Assembly: GCA_913063155.1 (NCBI GenBank)
Contig: CAJXYU010000001.1
Coordinates: 248,001 to 312,000, forward strand
Reading direction: 5' to 3'
From: an uncultured Desulfovibrio sp.
GTDB lineage: Bacteria; Desulfobacterota; Desulfovibrionia; Desulfovibrionales; Desulfovibrionaceae
Length of the DNA: 64,000 nt
Shown: positions 43,677-52,468 of the stretch, piece by piece
Numbering within the stretch: position 1 is the first letter of the stretch
How the letters are laid out: each line of letters starts with the position of its first letter
Notes under the pieces: generated by a model
Told to the model about the DNA's origin: nothing
The model's database searches: none
What the model saw: only the letters and a program-made list of their open reading frames with translations
Position numbers and translations under genes: made by a program

Positions 43677-44456
43677 ATGGACTCCACCCACGACCCAGCT
43701 TCGCGCATCATCCTCCGGCACGCGGTGCCGTCCTTCTTCCTCGGGTACATCCTGCTGGCCATGATCTCGCTGGCCCTGGAGCAAACTTACCGCTCCGGGG
43801 ACTTCGCCACTCAGTTGAAAGTGGCTCTGCTCGTTTCCATGGCCTGCGGTACGGGCGCCGCAGTCTTCAACTACGTTTTTCAGAGAGTTTTGCGACGCAA
43901 GGTCAGCCGGACATTGTTTGACGAACGCATCCGGGAGGAACGCTTGCGCCACGCCAACATCAGCGCGGCGACCGGTTTCGTCTGCGGCGGTTCCACGGTT
44001 TTTCTGCTCATCGGCGACACCGGCCTGATCATTTCCACCATCCTCCTTGTCTCCCTGACCTCCTCCCACATCAAGCGTTTCGGCCGCAACATGATGGAAA
44101 TGCTCAAGCCGGACCGCTACTCCATGTGGTCCGAGGTCATGCGGCTGGTGGAAATCTACGTCAGCATCATCGCCAGCTTCACCCTGATCAACGCCACCCT
44201 GGAACTCGCCCACACCACGGGCCTTCTGAGCAACCAGCAATTCCCGTTCGAGACGGGATCGCATTTGTTCATCGACGCGTTCTACTACACGGTGGTGACC
44301 ATGACCACCTTGGGCTACGGAGACCTCACTCCGGTCTCGGCCGGGGCAAAACTCCTGACAACCTTCGAATGCATCATCGGCTACGTCATGTTCGCCCTCA
44401 CTGTGGGCATCATCACCCGGGGTGTGGTCACCTCGGACTGGACCGGGGAGGAATGA
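43677..44456 (+). CDS. Ion channel protein with K+ selectivity filter
   Basis: A 259-residue membrane protein with five or six hydrophobic segments and a pore loop TMTTLGYGDLTP (about 200-211), the GYG potassium selectivity filter. ATG 43677 follows GAGG by 7 bases; the longer frame would run through the divergent promoter region. Its stop overlaps the start of the next gene, which encodes a cyclic-nucleotide-binding-like domain, so the two probably act as a channel and a separate regulatory subunit. Confidence 0.85.
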   Translation: MDSTHDPASRIILRHAVPSFFLGYILLAMISLALEQTYRSGDFATQLKVALLVSMACGTGAAVFNYVFQRVLRRKVSRTLFDERIREERLRHANISAATGFVCGGSTVFLLIGDTGLIISTILLVSLTSSHIKRFGRNMMEMLKPDRYSMWSEVMRLVEIYVSIIASFTLINATLELAHTTGLLSNQQFPFETGSHLFIDAFYYTVVTMTTLGYGDLTPVSAGAKLLTTFECIIGYVMFALTVGIITRGVVTSDWTGEE

Positions 44457-44926
44457 TGAGGGAAATAAGCATGCGCCAGGAACTGGCCCGGATGCCGGTC
44501 TTCAAGGGAATGACGGAACAGCAACGGGAAATCCTTGCTTCGCGCTTCAAACTCCTGGACTTCGAGGAAGGCGAGATCCTCTATCGGGAGGGCGGAAGCT
44601 GGGACTATGTGGGATTCGTCCTCGAAGGCTCGGTTGACGGGCGCGTACGCAACGACAAAAACGTGGAAACCCTTCTGGGCAGAACCCACGCCAGGAGCGC
44701 CATCGGTCTGTTTAACCTGCGCGCAAACCTGCGAGCCCCGGTCACCCTCGCCGCAGCCACTCCTCTACGCATCGCCGCCATCGCAGTGAAGGACCTCGAC
44801 GAGCTCAAGCGGGAAAACCCCGCCCTGGTGCTGCTCTTCTACGAAGGCATGATCCAGCATTTCGCGGACGTCTCCCGCAGGCTGGCCACCTACATCAGCG
44901 ACGTTTGCCCGCCTCGAGAACCCTGA
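44456..44926 (+). CDS. Cyclic nucleotide-binding domain protein (stand-alone)
   Basis: A 156-residue single cNMP-binding-like domain (MPVFKGMTEQQREILASRFKLLDFEEGEILYREG...). It has no DNA-binding helix-turn-helix after the effector domain, so it is not a CRP-type regulator. The phosphate-binding cassette is not a clear match to RXA/TXA forms, so ligand binding is uncertain. ATG 44456 (or 44453) overlaps the channel stop. It overlaps the 3' end of the convergent protease gene by 32 bases. Confidence 0.75.
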   Translation: MREISMRQELARMPVFKGMTEQQREILASRFKLLDFEEGEILYREGGSWDYVGFVLEGSVDGRVRNDKNVETLLGRTHARSAIGLFNLRANLRAPVTLAAATPLRIAAIAVKDLDELKRENPALVLLFYEGMIQHFADVSRRLATYISDVCPPREP

Positions 44927-45929
44927 CCCGACCGGTCAGTTCCAGAACCATGCCGCCGCGCAACACCTTGAGCCTGAGGGACTTGTTCTTCTCGATGTCC
45001 CGAATCAGTTCGTCGTACCTGTCCTTGAACTCGTTGATCCTGATGCCGTTCGTCTCCAGGATGATGTCCCCGCCCAGATGGTATTCCTTGTCACCGACCT
45101 CGGCGACGACCGTACCGGCAAGCAGGCCCATTTCCCGCCCCAGGGAACCATCGGCCACCCGTTCCACCAGATAACCGCTCTGTTCCGGAAGATTGAGCAC
45201 CCAGGCCATTTCCTCGTTCAGATACTTTCCGCTGATTCCGGTCCATATCGCCGGCTTGCCGATGAGATATTCCCGGGCGGTTTCCGTGGCCACGACAAAG
45301 GCATGCCCCTCGAAGGCCCCGGACCGGCTTTTGAGATGGCTGACGATCCCGATGCACTCGCCCTTCATGTTGAAGAGCGGCCCGCCCGAGCTGCCCTTGT
45401 TCACGACCGCGTCTATCTGGAGCATCTCGGCCAGCCAGAACCGGGGGTGTGTCCCCGCGGCGTAGCGGGCGCTGACAATGCCGGAAGTGATGGTGGACTG
45501 CAGCCCGTAAGGTGCGCTGATGACGAAGATTTCGTCCCCTGTCTCCACGGATGTGGAATCCACCAACCTGACAGGCTCCACGCCGGGGGGAACGGACTCG
45601 GCCCGGACCAGGGCGATGTCCGCGGACGGCAACGTGGAAATGACCGTGGCCGGAATCAATTCGACGTTGTGGAACTTCACCCCCACCCTGTCCGCCGCCT
45701 GGACCACGTGGGCGGCGGTGAGAATGAGCCCGTCGTCGGAAATGAGCACACCGGACCCGAGCCCCTTGGCGGCGGTCAACTCCCCTTCCGGCCCGCCCAG
45801 AGCCCGGCCCACGGTCATAAGCGTGACCACGGACTTGTACAACGCCTTGTAGTTCCTGCTCAATTCCGAGGCATGGACATGGGTGGCCAACAGGCTTCCC
45901 AACAGAATGACGCACAGGGCTCGTTTCAT
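44895..45929 (-). CDS. DegP/HtrA-like exported serine protease
   Basis: A 344-residue periplasmic S1C protease: signal peptide (MKRALCVILLGSLLATHVHA), trypsin-like domain with catalytic His (ILTAAHVV), Asp (SADIALV) and Ser (NKGSSGGPLF), and one C-terminal PDZ-like domain. ATG 45929 has AGGAGG 9 bases upstream. Single-PDZ proteases of this kind degrade misfolded envelope proteins, as DegS or HhoB do; substrate specificity is unknown. Confidence 0.87.
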   Translation of the reverse strand: MKRALCVILLGSLLATHVHASELSRNYKALYKSVVTLMTVGRALGGPEGELTAAKGLGSGVLISDDGLILTAAHVVQAADRVGVKFHNVELIPATVISTLPSADIALVRAESVPPGVEPVRLVDSTSVETGDEIFVISAPYGLQSTITSGIVSARYAAGTHPRFWLAEMLQIDAVVNKGSSGGPLFNMKGECIGIVSHLKSRSGAFEGHAFVVATETAREYLIGKPAIWTGISGKYLNEEMAWVLNLPEQSGYLVERVADGSLGREMGLLAGTVVAEVGDKEYHLGGDIILETNGIRINEFKDRYDELIRDIEKNKSLRLKVLRGGMVLELTGRVRVLEAGKRR

Positions 45930-45998
45930 GGCGACGACCTCCTTCCTGGTATCCCGAAACGTACCCAAGGAGCGCAACACGTGAAATTATATTGAAAA

Positions 45999-46025
45999 CA
46001 AAAAAGCCCGCGCAAGGCACGGGCT
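45999..46025 (-). terminator. Rho-independent terminator of the acidic repeat protein gene
   Basis: On the minus strand AGCCCGTG/CGCGGGCT (46018-46025 with 46005-46012, one mismatch) is followed by six T. Confidence 0.88.
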
Positions 46026-46051
46026 TCAAATCATTGTACAATCGGACGAAA

Positions 46052-47587
46052 TTATTCTTCAAGTTCCCGGGCCAGGGCCGCGATCTCCTCGCGAATGATC
46101 CGGGCCGCCTCTTCGGGCACCAGACGTTCCACTTCTCTGCGGACGATGTTCTCGACCTCCTCGAGCTTGGCCTCCATGGCGACGATGCGCTCTTCCAGAT
46201 CGCCGACTTCCGGCTCGCCCGCCAGAGCGGCAAAGCGCTCCTCCAAGGCGGCCATGCGGGACTGAAGATCATCCACGCTCACGGTCTCGGGCTTCACATC
46301 TTCCAACAGGGCGTCCATGTCCACGTCCTCGGAGACGTCATGGCCGACTTCGTAGGGAATTTCAGGTCCTTCGACAAAATCGATGTCGCTTATGTCCATT
46401 TCGGGAATATCGATCTCCTCCTCGTCGACGCTTTCGTCGATGATATCCGAAACGTCCACGCCTTCGAGCAGGTGTTCCATATCTTCCAGCTCAGCTTCGT
46501 CTTCGGGCTTCAGGCCGGCCAGTTCATCCATCTGATCGTCCTCAAGTCCTTCGATGGCCGGGCTTTCTCCGTTACCTACAATCTCGGCGTCCGCAGGAAT
46601 TTCAACATCCATGGCCTGTTCAAGGGCTTCGGAGTCGAACACGCCCTCTTCTTCCGGCTGCACAGCCTCGGCTTCGGGAGAAATTTCCTGGTCGGGTTCC
46701 GACAGGTCGGCAGCCACATCCTCCAGAACCATATCTTCCAGGGCGGCCTCTTCCAGGATCGGAGACTCGACTTCCGGTTCCTCGACGGCAGCTTCCACTG
46801 CAACGGATTCCTCGACGACAGGCTCTTCGGCAGCCGCTTCTTCCACGACAGGCTCTGCCTCGACAACTTCGGACTCGGCTGCGGCGGGTTCCTCCACCAC
46901 GTCTTCAAGCAAAATTTCGTCGGCCGCTGCAGGTTCTTCAACCTCACCCAGCAAATCATCCAACTCCGGCGCCTTTTCCTGTGTTCCGGCTCCTGTGCCT
47001 TCATCCAACAGATCGTCCAGATCTATGGCCGCTTCATCAGCGGGCGCAGGCTCGGCATCGTCTTCTTCCGCGACACCCTCAAGCAGGGCGTCGAGATCTG
47101 CTTCGTCAGCAGGGGCCGCAGGCTCTGTTTCGTCCAACAGGGCGTCAAGATCCATGTCGCCGGGGGCTTTTTCGGCCTCGTTTGGAGAAGGGGCCTGGGC
47201 CGGTTCCTCGGCGACCTGATCCAGAAGAAGGACATCTTCTTCCCCTTCGTCTGCTCCGTTTTCCTCGACAACGTCCTCCAGCACGACGGCGTCGTCCTTT
47301 TCCTCGACCATGTCGTCGAGAAGCAAAACATTTTCTTCGTCCGCAGCCTGATCGGCAACGTCCCCGGCAATGTCGTCAAGGCCGTCAGCGACCTCGTCGA
47401 GCAAAATGGGCTCATCCTCCGAGTCCGAGCCATGGCCGTCGTCGAGCTCTTCGGAAAAGAGATCTTCGAGTTCCTGCTCAAAATCGGCGTCAATACCGTC
47501 CTGCTCGGCTACATCCTGTTTGTCTGCGGTGATGTCGTTCAATTCAAGGATGTCCTCATTGGGATCGGACGGGGGAACCGGGGGCAT
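46052..47587 (-). CDS. Very acidic, low-complexity protein with repeated LLD/LDDLL motifs
   Basis: A 511-residue protein dominated by Glu, Asp, Ala, Val and Leu, probably disordered over about 1-410, with a helical coiled-coil-like C-terminus (about 415-511, RMAALEERFAALAG...REEIAALARELEE). Short hydrophobic-acidic motifs recur: ILLDEV (61-66), VLLLDDMV (87-94), VVLEDVV (101-107), VLLLDQVA (119-126), LDALL (147-151, 165-169), LDDLL (190-194, 209-213) and ILLEDVV (225-231). Such spaced motifs suggest a multivalent binding scaffold. ATG 47587 has GGAGG 8 bases upstream; the GTG at 47596 lies inside that site. I do not recognise a family. Confidence 0.7.
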   Translation of the reverse strand: MPPVPPSDPNEDILELNDITADKQDVAEQDGIDADFEQELEDLFSEELDDGHGSDSEDEPILLDEVADGLDDIAGDVADQAADEENVLLLDDMVEEKDDAVVLEDVVEENGADEGEEDVLLLDQVAEEPAQAPSPNEAEKAPGDMDLDALLDETEPAAPADEADLDALLEGVAEEDDAEPAPADEAAIDLDDLLDEGTGAGTQEKAPELDDLLGEVEEPAAADEILLEDVVEEPAAAESEVVEAEPVVEEAAAEEPVVEESVAVEAAVEEPEVESPILEEAALEDMVLEDVAADLSEPDQEISPEAEAVQPEEEGVFDSEALEQAMDVEIPADAEIVGNGESPAIEGLEDDQMDELAGLKPEDEAELEDMEHLLEGVDVSDIIDESVDEEEIDIPEMDISDIDFVEGPEIPYEVGHDVSEDVDMDALLEDVKPETVSVDDLQSRMAALEERFAALAGEPEVGDLEERIVAMEAKLEEVENIVRREVERLVPEEAARIIREEIAALARELEE

Positions 47588-47619
47588 ATGTTTCACCTCC
47601 GCGAATGGGTGAATTCCTT

Positions 47620-47648
47620 AAAAAGGGGGGCCGCTGCTGCAACCCCCC
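47620..47648 (-). terminator. Terminator of the cytochrome c3 gene
   Basis: On the minus strand GGGGGG-N12-CCCCCC (47643-47648 with 47625-47630) is followed by TTTTT. Confidence 0.8.
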
Positions 47649-47662
47649 TCAACAACCCTAAG

Positions 47663-48052
47663 TTATTTCTTCTTGGGGTGGCACTGCTTGCAGGACTTGG
47701 GTCCTTTCTTCTCTGCCTTGTGGCAGCCCACGCAAGTCTTCTTGTCCTTGCCGTGGAAGGCCTTGTAGAAGGCCATCTTGTCCTTCTTGCCTGGCTGATC
47801 GTGGCAGCCTGCGGCGGCACAGCCTTTCACTTCACCGGTACCATCGAAGGTATGGTGACAGACCTTACAGTCTTTGAGCATTTCTTCATGCTTTCCATGC
47901 GGGAAAGCAACCGGGCTTTTCTTCGCCTTCATGCCTTCAGGGGCCTTCAGGACCATGTCGGCGGGAGCCTTGGTGGCGGCAGAAAGGTTGGGAAGCGCAA
48001 ATGCACATACCAGTGCTGCAACCACGAGGCCGATCAGAAGTGTCTTCTTCAT
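47663..48052 (-). CDS. Periplasmic tetraheme cytochrome c3
   Basis: A 129-residue exported protein: signal peptide (MKKTLLIGLVVAALVCAFALPNLSA cut near residue 25) and four heme motifs in order CKVCH, CAAAGCH (CX4CH), CVGCH and CKQCH. A His follows the first motif (HH), supplying axial ligands. Type I cytochrome c3 is the periplasmic electron carrier between hydrogenases or formate dehydrogenases and membrane complexes in Desulfovibrio. ATG 48052 has an AGGAGG/GAGGAG region upstream. Very Lys-rich, as usual for this basic protein. Confidence 0.95.
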   Translation of the reverse strand: MKKTLLIGLVVAALVCAFALPNLSAATKAPADMVLKAPEGMKAKKSPVAFPHGKHEEMLKDCKVCHHTFDGTGEVKGCAAAGCHDQPGKKDKMAFYKAFHGKDKKTCVGCHKAEKKGPKSCKQCHPKKK

Positions 48053-48107
48053 TCTCCTCGTTCCTCCTGTAGCAAATAGATAAAACGTCACACTCTCTAC
48101 TTTAGTC

Positions 48108-48136
48108 GGGATAAATGACATATCCCCCACTGTCAA
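48108..48136 (-). promoter_or_regulatory. Promoter of the cytochrome c3 gene
   Basis: On the minus strand TTGACA (48131-48136) and TATCCC (48108-48113) are separated by 17 bp; a transcript would start near 48101, about 49 bases before the ATG. Confidence 0.65.
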
Positions 48137-48217
48137 GCCGACGCGACTTGGTAGAGGCTTGCTTTTTACTCAAAAAACGCATGGTTGCGCAAGGGTATTG
48201 TTACAAAAATCACATCC

Positions 48218-48967
48218 TCAGCCAACCGTATATTTGGTGTGATAGCCCCGAGGGGTAAGCATCCTTTCCCCGGCCATTCGCGTTGTTGAATTCCCAATAA
48301 TGAGAATGGATTGCATATCAACCAACTCGGAGTCGAAGTCTCCCAGAGTCGTTACGAAAATTTCCTGGTCCGGGCGATAGGCCCGTTTGACGAGCCCCAC
48401 AGGGGTTTCCGGGCTCCGGACTCGGGCGACGATATCCAGGGCTCTACGCAGATGGTCGCTGCGCCGTTTGGACCGGGGATTGTAAACGGCCAGCACGAAA
48501 TCGGCCTCCGAAGCCAGGCGCAACCGTTTCTCAATGGTCTCCCACGGCGTGAGCAGGTCGCTCAGGCTCACCGAGGCGAAGTCGTGCATCAGGGGCGCGC
48601 CCAGCAGGGCGGCGGCGGCGTTGAAGGCAGGCACTCCGGGAACGACTTCGAAACCGACCTTGTCCAGCAGTCCACGCGCCTCCAGGGTCTCGAGGATAAG
48701 CCCGGCCATGGCGTAGATGCCGGCGTCCCCGCTGCAGACCACGGCGGTGTCGCGACCCTCCTGGGCGAAATCCACGGCCCGGTTCACGCGCTCGACCTCG
48801 CCCATCATGCCCGTGGAAAAGACCTCCTTGCCCTCCAGCAACGAAGAGGAAACGAGCTCCATGTACCCTTTGTAACCCACGACGACTTCGGCCCGCTCCA
48901 GGGCCGCCCTCGCCGCAGGGGGCAACAGGGATTCGTCCCCCGGCCCCAGACTTACCGCAACAAGCAT
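48218..48967 (-). CDS. cobJ: Precorrin-3B C17-methyltransferase (CobJ/CbiH)
   Basis: A 249-residue SAM-dependent methyltransferase of the corrin pathway, contracting and methylating ring C at C17. Motifs are LGPGDESLLPPAA at the N-terminus, VVCSGDAGIYAMAGL (about 77-91) and VPGVPAFNAAAALLGAPL (about 113-130). In an anaerobe this is the CbiH-type, cobalt-early reaction. It overlaps the end of cbiG by 16 bases. Confidence 0.93.
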   Translation of the reverse strand: MLVAVSLGPGDESLLPPAARAALERAEVVVGYKGYMELVSSSLLEGKEVFSTGMMGEVERVNRAVDFAQEGRDTAVVCSGDAGIYAMAGLILETLEARGLLDKVGFEVVPGVPAFNAAAALLGAPLMHDFASVSLSDLLTPWETIEKRLRLASEADFVLAVYNPRSKRRSDHLRRALDIVARVRSPETPVGLVKRAYRPDQEIFVTTLGDFDSELVDMQSILIIGNSTTRMAGERMLTPRGYHTKYTVG

Positions 48968-49986
48968 GCATTACTCCTGGCCACGGCCACCGTGACCCGT
49001 TCGCTTTTCTGTTTCGCCACCAGCAGTTCCCCGCCCCTGCTCAGCAGCAGGGCCGCGGCCTCGCTGACGCTGGCCGTACCCACGTACTGTTCCACCATGG
49101 AGGACGGAGTGGGCGTTGATACCGAGGCCAACTCCTCGGCTTCGAAAAATTCCAGGGGCACGTTGAGTTCCCGGGCGGTATCCAAAAGGCCCTCCTCATC
49201 ATGCTTGATGTCCGCCGTGCCCATGACGGCCACACTCTTACGGGCCAGTCCGTTCTCATCCAGCACGTGATGAATGAGATCCAGGACCTCTTCCATGGGC
49301 GTGCCGCGTCTGCATCCCACCCCGAGAGACAATACCGGGGCATGGAGCCGCAGCACTCCGGGCCTCGACCAGCCCTCCATCCAATGCACCCAGACGCCGG
49401 GGTCCCCCGGCTTGAAATCACCCGGACTCTCCACCATGGAAAAGGAAACGGGGTCCAGCTCGCCCAGGCAGCCCAACGGATCGTAAACCGGCACCATACG
49501 CCCCTCCAAAAGCGCCGCATTGACGTTTCTGACCTCGTCCAGGTCCGCGAGATGCAATCCTCTGTCCCGGGCCAGCACATCGACGGAAACAACACCGGCC
49601 GTGTCCGTGGCAGTGGTGATGACCGCCTGCCCACCCGTAATTTCCGCGCATTTACGAGCCAAATCATTGGCCCCGCCCAGATGCCCGGAGAGCAGGCTGA
49701 TCACGAACCTTCCTTCCGGGTCCATGTTCACCACGGCAGGATCCCTGTCCTTGGCGGCAATGTGCGCGGCGATGGTGCGCACCACGATTCCTGCGGCGGC
49801 GATGAACACATGGCCGTCGAAACGGCCGAAGGTGGCGGCTACCAGTTCACGCAGAGAATCGAACCCTTGCATGCCGGACTTCACAAAACGGTTGGGCGCA
49901 TAGATGGGCGCGTCCAACCCCTGCCCGAGGGAACGGGCCAGCGGCAGCGCGGATTTGCTCAGAACGTAAACGATATATCGGGACAT
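48952..49986 (-). CDS. cbiG: Cobalt-precorrin-5A hydrolase CbiG
   Basis: A 344-residue CbiG, which opens the delta-lactone of cobalt-precorrin-5A and releases acetaldehyde in the anaerobic B12 route. It shows the N-terminal domain (HVFIAAAGIVVRTIAAHIAAKDRDPAVVNMDPEGRFVISLLSGHLGGAN region, about 59-107) and a C-terminal domain (LSLGVGCRRGTPMEEV, about 212-227). ATG 49986 (MSRYIVYVLSK) is chosen; a longer frame overlaps the next gene. It precedes cobJ. Confidence 0.93.
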   Translation of the reverse strand: MSRYIVYVLSKSALPLARSLGQGLDAPIYAPNRFVKSGMQGFDSLRELVAATFGRFDGHVFIAAAGIVVRTIAAHIAAKDRDPAVVNMDPEGRFVISLLSGHLGGANDLARKCAEITGGQAVITTATDTAGVVSVDVLARDRGLHLADLDEVRNVNAALLEGRMVPVYDPLGCLGELDPVSFSMVESPGDFKPGDPGVWVHWMEGWSRPGVLRLHAPVLSLGVGCRRGTPMEEVLDLIHHVLDENGLARKSVAVMGTADIKHDEEGLLDTARELNVPLEFFEAEELASVSTPTPSSMVEQYVGTASVSEAAALLLSRGGELLVAKQKSERVTVAVARSNACLLR

Positions 49987-50011
49987 ATTCTCTATGTAGC
50001 AGACCGAAGCA

Positions 50012-50476
50012 CTATTTGTCTTTCTGGAGCAGAACCGTGCAGTGCGGCACGAATCCGTACCGTTCATAGAATCCACAGGCCTGTTCATTGCCCGAAACCA
50101 CATGAATGATCTTTTCAACGGCCCCCTGTCTGTCCAACCATTGAAGCGACCGCTCCATAAGAACGTCACCAATCCCCCGCCCACGATGGCTTTGCTCCAA
50201 AAACAGGGACTCGATCTCTCCCCGTCCACTGTCCTTGAGCGTGCTGATGCAATATCCGATATCCCGGATTTCAGCCGGGTCGTGGGCCACGACGATGAGA
50301 AACTGCCCGCCCTCCGCTTCGGCGAGCAAAGACTTCTTGCGTTTTTCAAAGGTGTAGGCTTCGAAACGTTCCGTGAAATGACTGGAAACATCCGCATGAT
50401 GCACATTGAGCTTTTCCCAAAGCGGCCGGATTTCATCAATCCGCGCTGCCCCGAACTCGCGGTATTCAATTGCCAT
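50012..50476 (-). CDS. GNAT-family N-acetyltransferase
   Basis: A 154-residue acetyltransferase with the acetyl-CoA motif FLEQSHRGRGIGDVLMERSL (R-G-R-G-I-G, about 94-113) and a C-terminal ACGFYERYGFV. Substrate is unknown. It lies 26 bases before the CbiG start, possibly in the same unit. Confidence 0.85.
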   Translation of the reverse strand: MAIEYREFGAARIDEIRPLWEKLNVHHADVSSHFTERFEAYTFEKRKKSLLAEAEGGQFLIVVAHDPAEIRDIGYCISTLKDSGRGEIESLFLEQSHRGRGIGDVLMERSLQWLDRQGAVEKIIHVVSGNEQACGFYERYGFVPHCTVLLQKDK

Positions 50477-50543
50477 GACTCACCTCAACAAAAAGGGCCG
50501 ACAGGCGAACCGGCCGACCCTGTGAACGTCAATTCGCGACTTG

Positions 50544-51803
50544 CTAAAACTCGACCTTACTGGCCGCTTCGAGCGTTTTTTCGAAATCCTCGTCGGTGTG
50601 GACAAAGGAAGTGAAGGCGCACTCGAAACCGGCAGGGGCCAGGTAGATGCCCTGGGCCATCATCCGCTGCCAGAAGGTTGCGTACTTGTCCGCGTCACAG
50701 GCCGAGGACTCGGTCATATTGGTCACGGGCACATCCGAGAAGTAGATGGTGAAGGCCGAGGCGACCTGCTGCAGATAAACAGACTGTCCCTTGGCCTTGA
50801 GAATCTCGGTCAACCCTTCGGCCAGTCCCCTGGTGCGGACTTCCAGGGCGTCGTAGTCGCGCTCCCGCAGGCCTTTGAGGGTAGCCAGCCCGGCTGCCAT
50901 GGCCACGGGATTACCAGCCAGGGTTCCGGCCTGGAACACGCCGCCGCACGGAGCCATATGCTCCATGATCTCGCGCTTCCCGCCGTAACAGCCCACCGGG
51001 AATCCGCCGCCGATGATCTTGCCCAGGGTGGTCAGGTCCGGAGTGATGCCGTAGCGCTGCTGCGCACCGCCCAGGCTGAGACGGAAGCCGGTGATGACTT
51101 CGTCGAAAATGAGCAACGCGCCGTATTGGGTGCACAGATCGCGCAGGCCCTGCAGGAAGCCGTCCTTGGGCAGAACCAGACCCATGTTGCCCGCTGCGGG
51201 CTCCACTATGACGCAGGCGATCTCTTCGCCCTGATTCTCGAAATATTCACGCACCTTGTCCAGATCATTGTAGTGAGCCAGCAGCGTGTGCTTGACGATG
51301 TCCTCGGGTACGCCGGGTGTACCGGGCACGGTCCCTGCCGCGGAACCGGCGGCTGCCAGAAACGCGTCGTTGTGGCCATGGTAGTTGCCGATGAACTTGA
51401 CCACCTTGTTGCGTCCCGTATAGCCGCGGGCCAGGCGCAGAGCCGACATGGTCGCCTCGGTCCCCGAAGAAACCATGCGCATCATCTCCATGGACGGAAT
51501 GAGCTTTTGGATCTCTTCGGCCAGGGCCACTTCGCCATAGCAGGGGGCGCCGTAGCTGGTTCCCTTGTTCACGGCCACATATACGGCCTCGGCCACGCTC
51601 GGATCGCAGTGTCCCAGAAGCATGGGGCCCCAACTGAGCACATAGTCGATGTATTTGCGGCCTTCCACGTCCCAGAGGTTCGCGCCCTCGGCGCGGTCGA
51701 TGAAAACGGGATCGCTGTTGACGTAGCGGCAGGCGCGCAGGGGGCTGTTGACGCCGCCGGGCATGAGGGTCTGGGCTTTGGCGTAGAGAGTCTTGGAATC
51801 CAT
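50544..51803 (-). CDS. hemL: Glutamate-1-semialdehyde 2,1-aminomutase
   Basis: A 419-residue class III aminotransferase that forms 5-aminolevulinate for all tetrapyrroles. Signatures are [45 protein letters not shown] and [14 protein letters not shown], the last containing the PLP Lys (about residue 259). It follows the siroheme decarboxylase-like gene by 9 bases and feeds both heme and cobamide synthesis. Confidence 0.96.
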   Translation of the reverse strand: MDSKTLYAKAQTLMPGGVNSPLRACRYVNSDPVFIDRAEGANLWDVEGRKYIDYVLSWGPMLLGHCDPSVAEAVYVAVNKGTSYGAPCYGEVALAEEIQKLIPSMEMMRMVSSGTEATMSALRLARGYTGRNKVVKFIGNYHGHNDAFLAAAGSAAGTVPGTPGVPEDIVKHTLLAHYNDLDKVREYFENQGEEIACVIVEPAAGNMGLVLPKDGFLQGLRDLCTQYGALLIFDEVITGFRLSLGGAQQRYGITPDLTTLGKIIGGGFPVGCYGGKREIMEHMAPCGGVFQAGTLAGNPVAMAAGLATLKGLRERDYDALEVRTRGLAEGLTEILKAKGQSVYLQQVASAFTIYFSDVPVTNMTESSACDADKYATFWQRMMAQGIYLAPAGFECAFTSFVHTDEDFEKTLEAASKVEF

Positions 51804-51812
51804 TGTCGGCTC

Positions 51813-52292
51813 CTATTTGAAATAGACCATGGAGGTCTTCTTGAGTTCCTTGATGCTGTTCAGGATGCAGTTGTCGTCGATGCCGGTGGTGGTCTCGAGT
51901 TCCTTGACGACTTCGGCGCACTGGCCTGGACGTTCGCCATGGATCATGGTGTAGAAATTGAAGGTCCACTCCGGATAGGTGCGGCGTACGTAACAATGGC
52001 TGATCTCGGGGCGGCCCGTGAAGATCCGGCCCACTTCCTCGATGCGCTCCTCGGGCACCCGCCAGGCCACCATGGCGTTGTGGCCGTAGCCCGCCTTCTG
52101 GTGACGCAGGGTTGCTCCGAAACGGCGGATGACCTTGTCGTCGCGCAGCCGGGCCAGCAGTTCGATGACAGTGGCCTCGTCGGTTCCGGCCTGTTCGGCA
52201 ATGACCTTGAACGGCTCGGGATGGTCCGGGATGTCGCCGCCGGCCAAGGCCAGTATCCTTTCCTCAGTTTCGGTGAATGTCATGCGTGCCAT
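51813..52292 (-). CDS. Siroheme decarboxylase-like protein (AhbA/AhbB, Lrp-like fold)
   Basis: A 159-residue protein with an AsnC/Lrp-type N-terminal helix-turn-helix ([32 protein letters not shown]) and a C-terminal domain ([47 protein letters not shown]) of the AhbA/AhbB/NirDLGH group. In sulfate reducers AhbA and AhbB together decarboxylate siroheme on the alternative heme pathway. Its place before hemL supports that role. Which subunit it is cannot be decided. ATG 52292 has GGAGG about 14 bases upstream; 52283 is an alternative. Confidence 0.82.
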   Translation of the reverse strand: MARMTFTETEERILALAGGDIPDHPEPFKVIAEQAGTDEATVIELLARLRDDKVIRRFGATLRHQKAGYGHNAMVAWRVPEERIEEVGRIFTGRPEISHCYVRRTYPEWTFNFYTMIHGERPGQCAEVVKELETTTGIDDNCILNSIKELKKTSMVYFK

Positions 52293-52468
52293 GCGGATGG
52301 GTATTACCTCCATCCCGGCCCGGTTGCAACAGCCGCGAAAGACACGCTATTCAAACACATGCCGATCATTATAATAATGGATTCCTTTCAGGCGGGCTCG
52401 TATTCTACCGCCATGAAGGGGGTGTGGCGCACTGCACGGCCCATACTGCAAACGACGAGGGGGAGTTT

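Noticed and set aside
45992..48079. 695-aa open frame opposite the acidic protein and cytochrome c3
   Set aside because: It covers two well-supported genes and both their terminators on the other strand, with biased composition reflecting Glu/Asp codons read backwards.
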